64,000 nt of DNA, from assembly GCA_030604885.1 (NCBI GenBank), contig JAUVUZ010000009.1, forward strand, positions 1 to 64,000. Direction: 5' to 3'. Positions 25,076 to 34,353 of this stretch are shown piece after piece; within the stretch, counting starts at the first letter, position 1; every line of letters starts with the position of its first letter. The DNA is from Alphaproteobacteria bacterium. Lineage in GTDB: Bacteria; Pseudomonadota; Alphaproteobacteria; Rhodospirillales; Rhodospirillaceae. The translations under genes were made by a program, and so were the position numbers. The notes beneath the pieces are model-generated. The model was not told the DNA's origin and did no database searches. It saw only the letters and a program-made list of their open reading frames with translations.

Positions 25076-25116
25076 GATATCCACTTCCCAGATTGGGTCA
25101 TCGGTTCGAGGGGCGC

Positions 25117-25145
25117 ACCTTACTGAGCGGGCGCCGGGCTGTCAA
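25117..25145 (-). promoter_or_regulatory. Promoter of rpmJ (TTGACA-17-TAAGGT)
   Basis: On the minus strand: TTGACA (25145-25140), 17-nt spacer, TAAGGT (25122-25117). The -35 box overlaps the stop codon of the upstream methyltransferase gene. The start would be near 25110. Confidence 0.7.
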
Positions 25146-26071
25146 TACTTCCAGTCGCTCAATGTGGAAACCCGGCCCTTTTTCTTCTCCGCCGAGTTGG
25201 TGGCGTGGAAGCGGTAGACGCGCAGCGCGCCGTTTTGCAGCGCCTGCATGCGGGTTTCCCACTTCGCCGCTTCCTCGAGGATGATCTCGGCGGTGAAGCG
25301 CGGCGTCACCCCCGGCTTCAGCGCCTGGGCGAAGCGCGCCCAGCCTTCGAGGATGCGGGGCATCACCTCGTCGGTGATGTCCTTGGCGACGTGGATGAGG
25401 AAGTTGCGCTGCTTCAGCGACGCGGCGAGCTGCTGCGCGCGCATCGGGTGGAGCTTGGGGGTCTCGCCCTCGAACAGGCGCTTGAGGATGGTCTCGCTGC
25501 CCTTGGTCTCGCCCACCACGAAATCCACCGCCACCAGATGGCCCGAGGGTTTGAGCGCCTCGGCGAATTGCTCGATCATGCCCTCGCGGTTGACCACGGT
25601 GGAGAGCACGTTGCGGCACAGAATCGCGTCGTAGCCCGAGGGCTTGAGGGCGAGGGTCTCGTAGTCGGCGGCGTAGAACAGCGCCTTCTTGTCCACGTCC
25701 TCGACCAGGGCCTGGCGGTTGGCCTCGGCCACCAGGGAGTCGTCGCGCTCCAGCCCCACCAGCCACACCCCGAACTTGTGCACGAGGTGGCGCGCCGGGC
25801 CGCCGATGCCCGCGCCGACGCACAGCATGGTCTTGGCCGGGGAGAGCGCGCAGACGTTCATCAGCGAGGCGACGTCGTCGGGGGTGCCGGGCTGGAGGCA
25901 GCCCTTGCCCCACACGTCCTCCAGCACGTCGCGGCGCTCCACCGGCCAGGTGCCGGGAACGTAATGGGCGACCGGGGCGGCGCGCTCGACAGGCTGAGGC
26001 GCAGGCCGCGGTGCCGCTGCGGGCGGCGCGGCCTTGGGCCGACTGCCGGAAATCAGGTCCTTCAATCCCAC
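25142..26071 (-). CDS. Class I SAM-dependent methyltransferase
   Basis: A 309-residue protein. An Ala/Pro-rich N-terminus (about 1-45) precedes a Rossmann-type methyltransferase domain. The SAM-binding motif I is TMLCVGAGIGGPARHL, followed by the acidic end of strand 2 (WLVGLERD), the DAILCRNVLSTV region and HLVAVDFVVGE. The C-terminal third is helical and ends in YRFHATNSAEKKKGR. The acceptor is unknown; the layout resembles small-molecule (UbiE/Methyltransf_11) rather than RNA methyltransferases. The start is GTG 26071 with GAGAGGA upstream. Confidence 0.82.
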   Translation of the reverse strand: MGLKDLISGSRPKAAPPAAAPRPAPQPVERAAPVAHYVPGTWPVERRDVLEDVWGKGCLQPGTPDDVASLMNVCALSPAKTMLCVGAGIGGPARHLVHKFGVWLVGLERDDSLVAEANRQALVEDVDKKALFYAADYETLALKPSGYDAILCRNVLSTVVNREGMIEQFAEALKPSGHLVAVDFVVGETKGSETILKRLFEGETPKLHPMRAQQLAASLKQRNFLIHVAKDITDEVMPRILEGWARFAQALKPGVTPRFTAEIILEEAAKWETRMQALQNGALRVYRFHATNSAEKKKGRVSTLSDWKY

Positions 26072-26151
26072 GTCGACGGTTCCTCTCGTTGCGGAAGTCG
26101 AAAGGTTTTTCCACCATAGCCCGGATCGCGCCGAAATTGCGCGGTTTTTTT

Positions 26152-26811
26152 CTATTCGGAGGGGGCGGCGGAGACCTGGAGGCACGCGCCGCCCGCCCCC
26201 GCCCCGACCCGCCACGCGCCGCCCCACCCCGCCGCCAGCGCCGCCGCCAGGGCGAGGCCCGACCCGAGAGTGGCCGCGTCGCCGCCGCCGAGGGCGCGGC
26301 GCAGCGCCGCCAGGGTGGCGCGGTTCATGCCGTCGCCGTCGTCGGCCACCAGCATCCACCCGCTCGCCCGCGCCCCCACCAGGATGCGCGATTTCGCGCG
26401 CGCCCGGCGGGCGTTGTCGACCAACGCGTTGAGGCACCAGGCGGCGGCGCGCGGCGGCAGGTGCAGCGCGCAGCCGAGGTTGGCGAGGCGCAGGCGCGGG
26501 TCGGCCCAGAGATCGGGGCGCAGCCGCCGCGCCAGCGCCACCACGTCGGCGAACGGCAGCGCCCGCACCGGCTCGGCCTCGGCGGCGCCGTCGAGGGCGC
26601 GGGCGAGGGCCTGCATCTGCGCCAGCCGCGCCTCCACCTCGATCAGCGCGGCGTCGAGCTTGCGCGGCAACTCACGGCCGTCCTCCGCCACCACGCCGGG
26701 CAGGCCGAGGATCATCCGCAGCGCCTGCACCGGCTGGGCGAGGTCGTGGGCGGCGCGCCGCATCACCTGCGGCAGGGCCTTTTTCACCGAGGCGCGGGTG
26801 CGGTCGGCCAT
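26152..26811 (-). CDS. Soluble histidine kinase-like protein without sensor domain
   Basis: A 219-residue protein with no membrane segment or sensory domain. The dimerisation helix has RRAAHDLAQPVQALRMIL, with His22 as the likely phosphorylation site. The ATPase part shows a short N box (NALVDNARRA), a G1-like DDGDGM and a glycine-rich GSGLALAAALA. All are reduced relative to standard kinases, so it could act as a phosphotransferase rather than an ATP-using kinase. It lies 1 nt after the acid phosphatase gene as last of a same-strand series. No response regulator is adjacent. Confidence 0.75.
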   Translation of the reverse strand: MADRTRASVKKALPQVMRRAAHDLAQPVQALRMILGLPGVVAEDGRELPRKLDAALIEVEARLAQMQALARALDGAAEAEPVRALPFADVVALARRLRPDLWADPRLRLANLGCALHLPPRAAAWCLNALVDNARRARAKSRILVGARASGWMLVADDGDGMNRATLAALRRALGGGDAATLGSGLALAAALAAGWGGAWRVGAGAGGACLQVSAAPSE

Positions 26812-26812
26812 G

Positions 26813-27634
26813 TCATTTCCACGGGCTGAGGGCGCGCAGCTTCTCGGCGCGGCGTTCGTCTTCGGAGCGGGCGTCGGGAGCGGCCAGGGCGGCCTCCCAA
26901 CTGCCGTAGACCGGGTTGGGCAGCATCACCCACTTGCTCCCCCAGAAGTCGGCGCGCTTCAGCACCGCCTGGGCGCGCTCGGGCACGGTGCCGCCGATCT
27001 CGTCGACGAAATCGCCGAGGTTGTCGCCCATCACCTGGAGGATGCGGTAGCGCTTCGCCGCCTCGGCGCGGCGGCTGCCCTTGAGCACCGTCCACTCCTT
27101 GCGCTCGCGCTTCAGCATCACCGTGTCGGCGTCTTTGGGGAAGGTGGCGCCGATGGCGGCAAGCGCGTCGCGGGTGGCCTCCTCGAGGCGCGCCGCGCGG
27201 TTGGAGACGAACACCGCCACGATCCCCCGCTCGCGCAGGAAGGCGAGGTATTCGACCGCGCCGGGCACCGCCTCGGCGCCGCGCTCCTCCACCCAGTCGG
27301 AAAAGCTCTCGGCGCCGTACTCGGCGCCGGTGGCCACCAGCCACGCCTGATAGGGGCCGGTGTCGAGGACGGTGTCGTCGACGTCGAGGATCACCGCGGG
27401 CGGCAGGTCGCGGAAGCCCGCGCCCTGCTCGGGCGCGGCGGTCCAGTCCGGGTCGGCGAGGGCGGCGGCGAGGGCGACGCGCGCGGCGGCGAAGGCGCCG
27501 ATGGTCGCCGCCTTGTATTCGGCGCTGGTCTGCATCCACAGAACCGCGTTGAGGCCGTCGCGCGGCGGCACCGGTTCGGCCGCCGCCGGACCCGCCATCA
27601 TGCACGCCACCGCCAGAGCCGCCCACCGCACCAT
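26813..27634 (-). CDS. Exported HAD-family acid phosphatase (e(P4)/class B-like)
   Basis: A 273-residue protein with a signal peptide (MVRWAALAVACMMAGPAAAE). The HAD catalytic motif I is ILDVDDTVLDT, with Asp nucleophile and Asp acid/base. Motif II is the Ser of FVSNRAAR, and the late acidic motif is QVMGDNLGDFVDE. The spacing resembles 5'-nucleotidase lipoprotein e(P4) relatives, though I see no clear lipobox Cys after the signal. It probably dephosphorylates organic phosphates in the periplasm. The start is ATG 27634 after an AAGGGG site. Confidence 0.87.
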   Translation of the reverse strand: MVRWAALAVACMMAGPAAAEPVPPRDGLNAVLWMQTSAEYKAATIGAFAAARVALAAALADPDWTAAPEQGAGFRDLPPAVILDVDDTVLDTGPYQAWLVATGAEYGAESFSDWVEERGAEAVPGAVEYLAFLRERGIVAVFVSNRAARLEEATRDALAAIGATFPKDADTVMLKRERKEWTVLKGSRRAEAAKRYRILQVMGDNLGDFVDEIGGTVPERAQAVLKRADFWGSKWVMLPNPVYGSWEAALAAPDARSEDERRAEKLRALSPWK

Positions 27635-27692
27635 TGCTCGCCCCTTCCCCGCCGTTCCTCGGGCTATAGCAAAAAACGCCGGTTCCGGCAAT

Positions 27693-28055
27693 TCACGGCG
27701 GCGGCGGCAGCGCCCGGCGGAACGGCGCGTCGGCGACGGTCTCGGCGTGGACGGTGATGTCCGCCACCCCGGCCATCGCCGCGTCGATCATCCACCGCAC
27801 CCGGCCGAGGGCGGCGGCGTCGCCGTGGGCGGCGGCCTCGGGCAGGATGTGCTGCTGCAACACCCCGGCCACCCCCGCCAGCGCCCGCGCCGCGCCTTTG
27901 CGGCGCGCGGCGGCGACCACCAGCGCGCCCTCCGCCTCGACCGCCTCGGCGAGGGCCGAGAGATCGGCCATCATCGCCGCCATCTCGGGGGTGGCGGCGT
28001 CGGTCCGGCGCGCGACGAAGCGCAGGCAGGCGGCGAAAAAGCGATAGTCGCTCAA
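27693..28055 (-). CDS. Hypothetical all-helical protein
   Basis: A 120-residue protein, not recognised. It is Ala-rich and helical, with no signal peptide or membrane span. Segments such as FFAACLRFVARRT and AARALAGVAGVLQQHILPEA suggest a four-helix bundle. The start is a TTG at 28055 overlapping the stop of the upstream hydrolase (TTGA), with GGAG 9 nt before. Its position between two exported hydrolases suggests co-transcription, not function. Confidence 0.6.
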   Translation of the reverse strand: MSDYRFFAACLRFVARRTDAATPEMAAMMADLSALAEAVEAEGALVVAAARRKGAARALAGVAGVLQQHILPEAAAHGDAAALGRVRWMIDAAMAGVADITVHAETVADAPFRRALPPPP

Positions 28056-28897
28056 CGGTCGAGGCTCCGGTGCAACCAGTCCATCGCCCGCGCCACGGCC
28101 TGGGCGCGCGCTGCGGGGTCGGCGCCGACCTTAACCGTCTTTTCGCCGCTCTTGTAGACCGAATTCCGCACCGTGACCTCGTGCACGGTCCCGCCCGGCT
28201 GGTCGAAGCCGTGGACCGCGCCGGGGTAGAGGTCGTAGGCCACCTCCGCCCCGCCCCGCGCGGCCTCGGCCATCGCCACGCACGGCGCCGGGGGCGTCCA
28301 GGCGTCGTCGCCGCCCAGTTGCAGCAACAGCGGCACCCGGGCGGAAAAGGCGGTGCGGCCGATTTCGGCGCAGCCGGGGTAGAACGCCACCGCCGTGGCG
28401 AAATCCCCGTCGAAGCTCTCGGGCCGCCCCGGGCCACTGGCGGCGACGGTCCACAGCGTCGTCATCGCGCCGTGGGACCAGCCGAACGCCGCCACCCGCT
28501 CCGGCCGCACGAACGGCTGGGCGCGCAGCCAGATCAGCGCGTCGTAGGCGTCGCGCACCCGCTCGCGCTGCGGCAGGATCGGGCGGTCCGCCAGGGTGCA
28601 GACGCTGGAATGGCCGCGCGCGGTGAAGCTGTCGGGGAACAGCGCCGCCCAGCCCGCGTCGGTGAACCGCTTCGCCCACGCGGTTTCGCGGGCGCGCATC
28701 CGCCCGGCGCCGGTCCACAGGCCACCGCAGCCGTGCAGCGCGACGATGGCGGGAAACGGCCCCTCCCCCTCGGGCAGCGCCAGCACCGCGCGCAGCGGCG
28801 GGCCGTCGCGGGTGGGGAGTAGAATCTCGCGGGTTTCGGCGCGGGCGGGCGCCCCCGCCAGCATCATCGCCAGCGCGACGGCCAGCGCGCGCATCAT
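28052..28897 (-). CDS. Exported dienelactone hydrolase-family protein
   Basis: A 281-residue alpha/beta hydrolase with an N-terminal signal peptide (ALAVALAMMLAGAPARAE). The oxyanion strand is IVALHGCGGL, the nucleophile elbow GWSHGAM (Ser), and the catalytic His lies in PGAVHGFDQPGG. The family cleaves lactone or ester bonds; export suggests an extracytoplasmic substrate. The ATG ATG at the start overlaps the stop of the membrane-protein gene (TGATG), and its own stop overlaps the next gene by 4 nt. Confidence 0.87.
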   Translation of the reverse strand: MMRALAVALAMMLAGAPARAETREILLPTRDGPPLRAVLALPEGEGPFPAIVALHGCGGLWTGAGRMRARETAWAKRFTDAGWAALFPDSFTARGHSSVCTLADRPILPQRERVRDAYDALIWLRAQPFVRPERVAAFGWSHGAMTTLWTVAASGPGRPESFDGDFATAVAFYPGCAEIGRTAFSARVPLLLQLGGDDAWTPPAPCVAMAEAARGGAEVAYDLYPGAVHGFDQPGGTVHEVTVRNSVYKSGEKTVKVGADPAARAQAVARAMDWLHRSLDR

Positions 28898-30312
28898 CCC
28901 AGCGCCGCCAGCGCCAGCAGCCAGGCGACGCCGACCGCCGCCGCCACCGCCAGGAACAGGCCGTTCCAGCGCAGCCCCACCGCCAGCGCCGACACCCGGC
29001 CGAACACGCCGATCAGCAGCACCGTCGCGGTGAACGGCGAGGACACCGCCGAGAGCGACCAGCCGAACGCCATCGCCGTCACCACCACCCCCGGCGGCAG
29101 CCCCACCGCCTCGGGCGCGGGCAACAGCGGCACCAGCAGCGAGGCGGCGAGGATCGGATGCATGCCGACCTGCCCCAGCACCGGCATGCCGCAGGCGAGC
29201 ACCGCCAGCACCGCCCAGGCGGGCATCGCCGAGAGATCGATGACGTGGGCGGACACCAGCGGCTCGGCAAGGCCCGCGCCGAGCTTGCCGATGAAGCCCG
29301 CCATGTAGAGCAGCACCATTTCGCCGCGATAGGAATCCACCTCCCGCGCGAGGAAGTCGCCGCAGCGCCGCGCCACCTCGGCGGCGGCGGCTCCGGCGGC
29401 CGGGCGCGGCGCGGGCGCGGGCGGCGAAAGGGTCTGCACCGCGATCCACGCCACCGACACGGTGGGCACCACGGCGGTGACGGCGACGATCACCGCCAGC
29501 CCGGTGACGGCGCAGAACGCCGCGGTGCCGAACACGATCGCCACCAGCAGCACCGCCAGCGGCTTGAGCGCCGCCACCGACCCCACCGGCGCGGGCGGCG
29601 GCGGCGCGTTGGGCGGGCGCGGCGGCTTGAAGGCGGCATCCAACCCCCAGCCGAGCAGGATCAGCAGCACCGCGGTGGGCAGGCCGTACCCCACCGTGCC
29701 GCCCCAACTGCCGCCCGCCACCAGGGTGGACCCCACCGCCATCGAGAACGACAGCGGCGACCAGCACAGCGTCGAGGCGAATCCGCGCTGGATCGCCAGC
29801 AGCATCCGGCGCAGGCGCACGGCGTTGAGGATCTTGCCGTCCGGCCCGGTCTCCGCCTGCTCGACGATGGTGCCGAGCAGCGAGATCGAGCCGTAGTTGA
29901 GCACCAGGGAGAACAGATGACCGCCCGCCGCGAGGGCGACATAGCGCTTCGCCGGGGTGCGGGTGGCGAGGTAGAGGCCGCAGTGCCGGATCGAGGCGGA
30001 GGACCCGGCGGCGGTGCGCAGGGTGGAAAGGGCGACGAAAAACGCGAGAATGAACCCGGCGGAAATCAGCGCGTCGGCCACCAGGGCGGTGCCGTCGGCG
30101 CGCCACAGCAGCGCCGCGCCGCTCATCCCGGCGGCGAGGATCACGAACGCCCGCCGCGACCACCGCACCAGCGGGAACACCATCACCACGTAAGCCGCAC
30201 CCACCGCGCCCGCGAGGATCTTCACCGATGCGGCGTCGACGAGCGCGCCCAGGATCACCAGGACGGTCAGCACCACCAGCATCACCCCGCGGGTGAGCGC
30301 GAAACGGTTCAT
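28894..30312 (-). CDS. Polytopic membrane protein, possible transporter
   Basis: A 472-residue protein with about ten to twelve hydrophobic segments and a Pro-rich cytoplasmic loop near residues 233-245. The arrangement of two similar halves, and segments such as LAAGGHLFSLVLNYGSISLLG and GMPVLGQVGMHPILAASLLVP, recall the ion-transporter (ArsB/DASS/CitM) superfamily, but I cannot place it in a family with certainty. It is first in the co-oriented run that continues with the exported hydrolase (4-nt overlap). Confidence 0.7.
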   Translation of the reverse strand: MNRFALTRGVMLVVLTVLVILGALVDAASVKILAGAVGAAYVVMVFPLVRWSRRAFVILAAGMSGAALLWRADGTALVADALISAGFILAFFVALSTLRTAAGSSASIRHCGLYLATRTPAKRYVALAAGGHLFSLVLNYGSISLLGTIVEQAETGPDGKILNAVRLRRMLLAIQRGFASTLCWSPLSFSMAVGSTLVAGGSWGGTVGYGLPTAVLLILLGWGLDAAFKPPRPPNAPPPPAPVGSVAALKPLAVLLVAIVFGTAAFCAVTGLAVIVAVTAVVPTVSVAWIAVQTLSPPAPAPRPAAGAAAAEVARRCGDFLAREVDSYRGEMVLLYMAGFIGKLGAGLAEPLVSAHVIDLSAMPAWAVLAVLACGMPVLGQVGMHPILAASLLVPLLPAPEAVGLPPGVVVTAMAFGWSLSAVSSPFTATVLLIGVFGRVSALAVGLRWNGLFLAVAAAVGVAWLLALAALG

Positions 30313-30372
30313 TCGGGACGTCCGGGCCGGGGAAACACCAGGGATCAGTCGGTACGTGGGGAGAATTCCAGC

Positions 30373-30402
30373 AAAAAGAACCCCGCCTGTCGGCGGGGTT
30401 CT
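30373..30402 (-). terminator. Terminator of ilvD
   Basis: 11-bp stem (30377-30387 with 30392-30402), 4-nt loop and a run of five T on the minus strand, 11 nt after the ilvD stop. It also isolates ilvD from the membrane-protein gene. Confidence 0.9.
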
Positions 30403-30412
30403 TCACACTTCG

Positions 30413-32254
30413 TCATTCCGGCACGATGCGGACCGCGCCTTTCGAGGCGTTGGAGGCCATCGCCGCGTAGGCCTTGAGGGCGGCGGAGACCGGCCGCTCG
30501 CGCTTGGCGGGGCGGAAGGCCATCGGCCCCTTCAGCCGCTCGGCGGCGCGGCGGCTTTCCAGCTCCGCCTCGCTCAAGCGCACCGACAGGCCGCGGTTGG
30601 GGATGTCGATGTCGATGATGTCGCCGTCCTGGAGCAGCGCCATGGTGCCGCCCTCGGCCGCCTCGGGCGAGGCGTGGCCGATGCAGAGGCCGGAGGAGCC
30701 GCCGGAGAAGCGGCCGTCGGTGACGAGCGCGCACACCTTGCCGAGGCCCCGGCTCTTGAGGTAGCTGGTGGGGTAGAGCATTTCCTGCATCCCCGGGCCG
30801 CCCTTCGGCCCCTCGTAGCGCACCACCACCACGTCGCCGGGCTTCACCTTGCCGCCGAGGATCTTGTCCACCGCCTCTTCCTGGCTGTCGCAGATCACCG
30901 CCGGGCCGGAGAAGGTGAGGACGGAGGCGTCGACACCCGCGGTCTTCACGATCGCGCCGTCCTCGGCGAGGTTGCCGAACAGCACCGCGAGGCCGCCGTC
31001 CTTGGAGAACGCGTGCTCGGCGTCGCGCACCACACCCGCCGCGCGGTCCGCGTCCAGGGCCTCCCAGCGCTTCGCCTGGCTGAACGCCTGGGTGGTGCGC
31101 ACGCCGCCGGGGGCGGCGCGGTAGAACTCGGCCACGGTTTCGTCGTCGCTGCGGCTGATGTCCCAGCGCGCCAGGGCGTCGGCGAGGGTCGGCGCGTGGA
31201 CGGTGCCGCACCCGGCGTGCAGCAGCCCGGCGCGCTCGAGCTGGCCGAGGATCGCCATGATGCCGCCGGCGCGGTGGACATCCTCGATGTGGACGTTGGC
31301 GATGTTGGGCGCGACCTTGCACAGGCACGGCACCCGGCGCGAGAGGCGGTCGATGTCGGCCATGGTGAAGTCCACCCCCGCCTCCTGCGCGGCGGCGAGC
31401 AGGTGCAGCACGGTGTTGGTGGAGCCGCCCATGGCGATGTCGAGGGTCATCGCGTTCTCGAACGCCTCGAAGCTGGCGATCGAACGCGGCAGCACGCTGG
31501 CGTCGTCCCGCTCGTACCAGCGCTTGGCGAGATCGACGATGGTGCGCCCGGCGGCGAGGAACAGCTCCTTGCGGTCGGCGTGGGTGGCGACCACGGTGCC
31601 GTTGCCCGGCAGCGACAGGCCGAGCGCCTCGGTCAGGCAGTTCATCGAGTTGGCGGTGAACATGCCGGAGCACGAGCCGCAGGTGGGGCAGGCGTGGCGC
31701 TCGTATTCCGCCACCTCCTCGTCGGTCATGCTGTCGTCGGCGGCCTTGATCATCGCGTCGATCAGGTCGACCGCGTGGGTCTTGCCCTTGATCGTCACCT
31801 TGCCCGCTTCCATCGGCCCGCCGGAGACGAACACGGTGGGGATGTTGAGGCGCAGGGAGGCCATCAGCATGCCGGGGGTGATCTTGTCGCAGTTGGAGAT
31901 GCACACCAGCGCGTCGGCGGTGTGGGCGTTGCACATGTATTCCACCGAATCCGCGATCAGGTCGCGGGAGGGCAGCGAATAGAGCATGCCGCCGTGGCCC
32001 ATGGCGATGCCGTCGTCCACCGCGATGGTGTTGAACTCCTTGGCGACGCCGCCGGCCGCCTCGATCTCCCGCGCCACCAGTTGGCCCATGTCCTTGAGGT
32101 GGACGTGGCCGGGCACGAACTGGGTGAACGAGTTGGCGATCGCGATGATCGGCTTGCCGAAGTCGCCGTCCTTCATGCCGGTGGCGCGCCAGAGGCCGCG
32201 CGCGCCCGCCATGTTGCGGCCGTGGGTGGAGGTCCGAGAACGATAAGCAGGCAT
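30413..32254 (-). CDS. ilvD: Dihydroxy-acid dehydratase
   Basis: A 613-residue iron-sulfur enzyme of branched-chain amino acid synthesis. It converts 2,3-dihydroxy-isovalerate (or -methylvalerate) to the 2-oxo acid. Family marks: [35 protein letters not shown] (cluster Cys), [13 protein letters not shown], and [20 protein letters not shown] near the C-terminus. The start is ATG 32254 ([19 protein letters not shown]). No other ilv gene is nearby; it is transcribed alone, 136 nt downstream of the TRAP genes. Confidence 0.97.
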   Translation of the reverse strand: MPAYRSRTSTHGRNMAGARGLWRATGMKDGDFGKPIIAIANSFTQFVPGHVHLKDMGQLVAREIEAAGGVAKEFNTIAVDDGIAMGHGGMLYSLPSRDLIADSVEYMCNAHTADALVCISNCDKITPGMLMASLRLNIPTVFVSGGPMEAGKVTIKGKTHAVDLIDAMIKAADDSMTDEEVAEYERHACPTCGSCSGMFTANSMNCLTEALGLSLPGNGTVVATHADRKELFLAAGRTIVDLAKRWYERDDASVLPRSIASFEAFENAMTLDIAMGGSTNTVLHLLAAAQEAGVDFTMADIDRLSRRVPCLCKVAPNIANVHIEDVHRAGGIMAILGQLERAGLLHAGCGTVHAPTLADALARWDISRSDDETVAEFYRAAPGGVRTTQAFSQAKRWEALDADRAAGVVRDAEHAFSKDGGLAVLFGNLAEDGAIVKTAGVDASVLTFSGPAVICDSQEEAVDKILGGKVKPGDVVVVRYEGPKGGPGMQEMLYPTSYLKSRGLGKVCALVTDGRFSGGSSGLCIGHASPEAAEGGTMALLQDGDIIDIDIPNRGLSVRLSEAELESRRAAERLKGPMAFRPAKRERPVSAALKAYAAMASNASKGAVRIVPE

Positions 32255-32390
32255 GGTGGCCGATCCCTGTGCGCGAAACAAACGGTCCCGCCACGCGGGG
32301 TGGCGGGGAATTTTTGATACGCCCGATGTCGTGCGCCCGTCAACGCCGTGCAAGCCGCGCCGGAGGGATTTCTCCCCCCGGCGCCGCCCG

Positions 32391-33689
32391 CTACATGTGG
32401 TTGGGCAGGTAGGTGACGATGCCGGGGAACACCGTGATCAGCGCCACCGCGAGCACCAGGATCAGGAAGAACGGCACCGCCGACTTGGCGATGTAGAGGA
32501 TGTCGCGGGAACTCAGGCCCTGGAGGACGAACAGGTTGAACCCCACCGGCGGGGTGATCTGCGCCATTTCCACCACCAGGACGATGAACACGCCGAACCA
32601 GATCGGGTCGATGCCCGCGGCGAGGATCATCGGCTGGATCACCGCGGTGGTCAGCACCACCACCGAGATGCCGTCGAGGAAGCAGCCCATGATGATGAAG
32701 AACACCGTGAGCGCCGCCAGCAGCGCGTAAGGCGACAGCTCGAACGAGGCGATCCACCGCGCCAGCCCGGCGGGGATGCCGGTGAAGCCCATCGCCATGG
32801 TGAGGAACGCCGCTCCCGCCAGGATGAAGGCGATCATGCACGAGGTGCGGGTGGCGCTCATCAGGCCGTCGACGAAGGCGGCGCGGGTGAGGTCGCCCGA
32901 GGCCCCGGCGAGGATCAGCGCCAGCAGCACGCCCACCGCCGCCGCGTCGGTCGGCGAGGCGATGCCCGAATAGATCGAGCCGATCACGCCGCCGATCAGG
33001 CACACCACCGGGCCGAGGCGCTTGAGGCTGTTGAAGCGGTCGCGCCAGGTGTAGGTTTCGGCGAGCGGCGGGATTTCCTGCGGGCGGATCAGCGCACGGA
33101 GGATCACGTAGCCCATGAACATCGCCACCAGCATGATGCCGGGCAGCACGCCCGCGACGAACAGCCGCGCGATCGATTGGTCGGTGGCGATGCCGTAGAC
33201 GATCAGGATGATCGACGGCGGGATCAGCAGCCCGAGGGTGGCGGACCCGGCGAGCGAGCCGAGGATCGCCCGCTCGGAATAGCCGCGCCGCTTGAGTTCG
33301 GGGATCGACATCTTGCCGATGGTGGCGGCGGTGGCGGCCGACGAGCCGGACACCGCGGCGAAGATGCCGCAGCCGATGATGTTGACGTGCAGCAGGCGGC
33401 CGGGCAGCCGCGTCATCCACGGCACCAGGCCTTCGAACATGTCGTCGGAGAGGCGCGACCGGAACAGGATCTCGCCCATCCAGATGAACATCGGCAGCGA
33501 CGCCAGCGACCACAGGTTCGACGACCCCCAGATCGCGGTGGCGAGCAGCGGCCCGGCGGGCGAACTGGTGAACACCAGCATGCCGATCAGGCCGACGCCC
33601 AGCAGCGCCAGCGCCACCCACACGCCGCACGCCAGCAGCAGGAACATGAACCCGAGCAGCACGACGCCGGGAAGAATTGCACCATCCAT
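32391..33689 (-). CDS. dctM: TRAP transporter large permease
   Basis: A 432-residue, roughly 12-helix DctM-type protein that carries substrate with Na+ across the inner membrane. Seen: [59 protein letters not shown] (family signature) and [14 protein letters not shown]. The start is ATG 33689, 9 nt after GGGGAG; an in-frame GTG lies 6 nt earlier. It begins 2 nt after the dctQ stop. Confidence 0.95.
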   Translation of the reverse strand: MDGAILPGVVLLGFMFLLLACGVWVALALLGVGLIGMLVFTSSPAGPLLATAIWGSSNLWSLASLPMFIWMGEILFRSRLSDDMFEGLVPWMTRLPGRLLHVNIIGCGIFAAVSGSSAATAATIGKMSIPELKRRGYSERAILGSLAGSATLGLLIPPSIILIVYGIATDQSIARLFVAGVLPGIMLVAMFMGYVILRALIRPQEIPPLAETYTWRDRFNSLKRLGPVVCLIGGVIGSIYSGIASPTDAAAVGVLLALILAGASGDLTRAAFVDGLMSATRTSCMIAFILAGAAFLTMAMGFTGIPAGLARWIASFELSPYALLAALTVFFIIMGCFLDGISVVVLTTAVIQPMILAAGIDPIWFGVFIVLVVEMAQITPPVGFNLFVLQGLSSRDILYIAKSAVPFFLILVLAVALITVFPGIVTYLPNHM

Positions 33690-33691
33690 CG

Positions 33692-34240
33692 TCACTCACT
33701 CCCCGCGCCGAGATCGCAGGCCGGGTCGGTGCCGTCCTGAATGAAACGCACCGCGCTGTCGATCAGCGCCACGGCGAGGACGAACGCCCCCACCGCGATC
33801 GGAAGCTGCGGAATCCACAAGGGGATCGCCACCAGGCCGGGCGAAAGGTCGCCGAACTCGTGGCTCTCCCGCACCAGTTCCAGGGCATACCAGGCGAGGT
33901 AGAAGCTCACCGCCGACCCGGCGAGGCAGACGCCGACGGCGAACGCCTTGCGCACCCCGAGCGGCAGGTGCATCAGCACCAGGGTGACGCGGATGTGCGA
34001 GCCGTGGCGCAGCGCATAGGGCAACCCCAGGAACGACGAGGCGGCGAGGAAGAACCCGGCGATCTCGGCGTAGGACGGCACCACCAGGCCGACCGGATGC
34101 CCGGCCACCCGCCCCACCACCCAGTCGAGACTGTTGGCGAACACCTGGGCGAGGACGATGGCGAAAATCGCCACCAGGAAGAGCGCGGCGGCACCGCCGC
34201 TCAACATGTATAAGGTATCGAGAACTTTCCGCATATCCAT
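33692..34240 (-). CDS. dctQ: TRAP transporter small permease
   Basis: A 182-residue, four-helix DctQ protein that pairs with the large permease. Seen: segments ALFLVAIFAIVLAQVFANS, EIAGFFLAASSFLGLPYALRHG.HIRV (the most conserved part of the family) and two C-terminal helices. The start is ATG 34240 or 34234. It is separated from dctP by a 113-nt gap that contains a terminator-like hairpin. Confidence 0.92.
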   Translation of the reverse strand: MDMRKVLDTLYMLSGGAAALFLVAIFAIVLAQVFANSLDWVVGRVAGHPVGLVVPSYAEIAGFFLAASSFLGLPYALRHGSHIRVTLVLMHLPLGVRKAFAVGVCLAGSAVSFYLAWYALELVRESHEFGDLSPGLVAIPLWIPQLPIAVGAFVLAVALIDSAVRFIQDGTDPACDLGAGSE

Positions 34241-34308
34241 CCGTCCAGGCCGCGGGCACGCCCGGAAATCGCGGGCGGCGGCGGCGTCAGTAGAAAAAAT
34301 CGCCTAAC

Positions 34309-34338
34309 GAAAAGGAGCCGACGCACGCGTCGGCTCCT
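34309..34338 (-). terminator. Partial terminator between dctP and dctQ
   Basis: 11-bp stem (34313-34323 with 34328-34338), 4-nt loop, followed on the minus strand by TTTTCGTT. It is placed so that part of the transcription stops after dctP, giving more binding protein than permease. Confidence 0.75.
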
Positions 34339-34353
34339 GCGGAAGCGGGAAAA

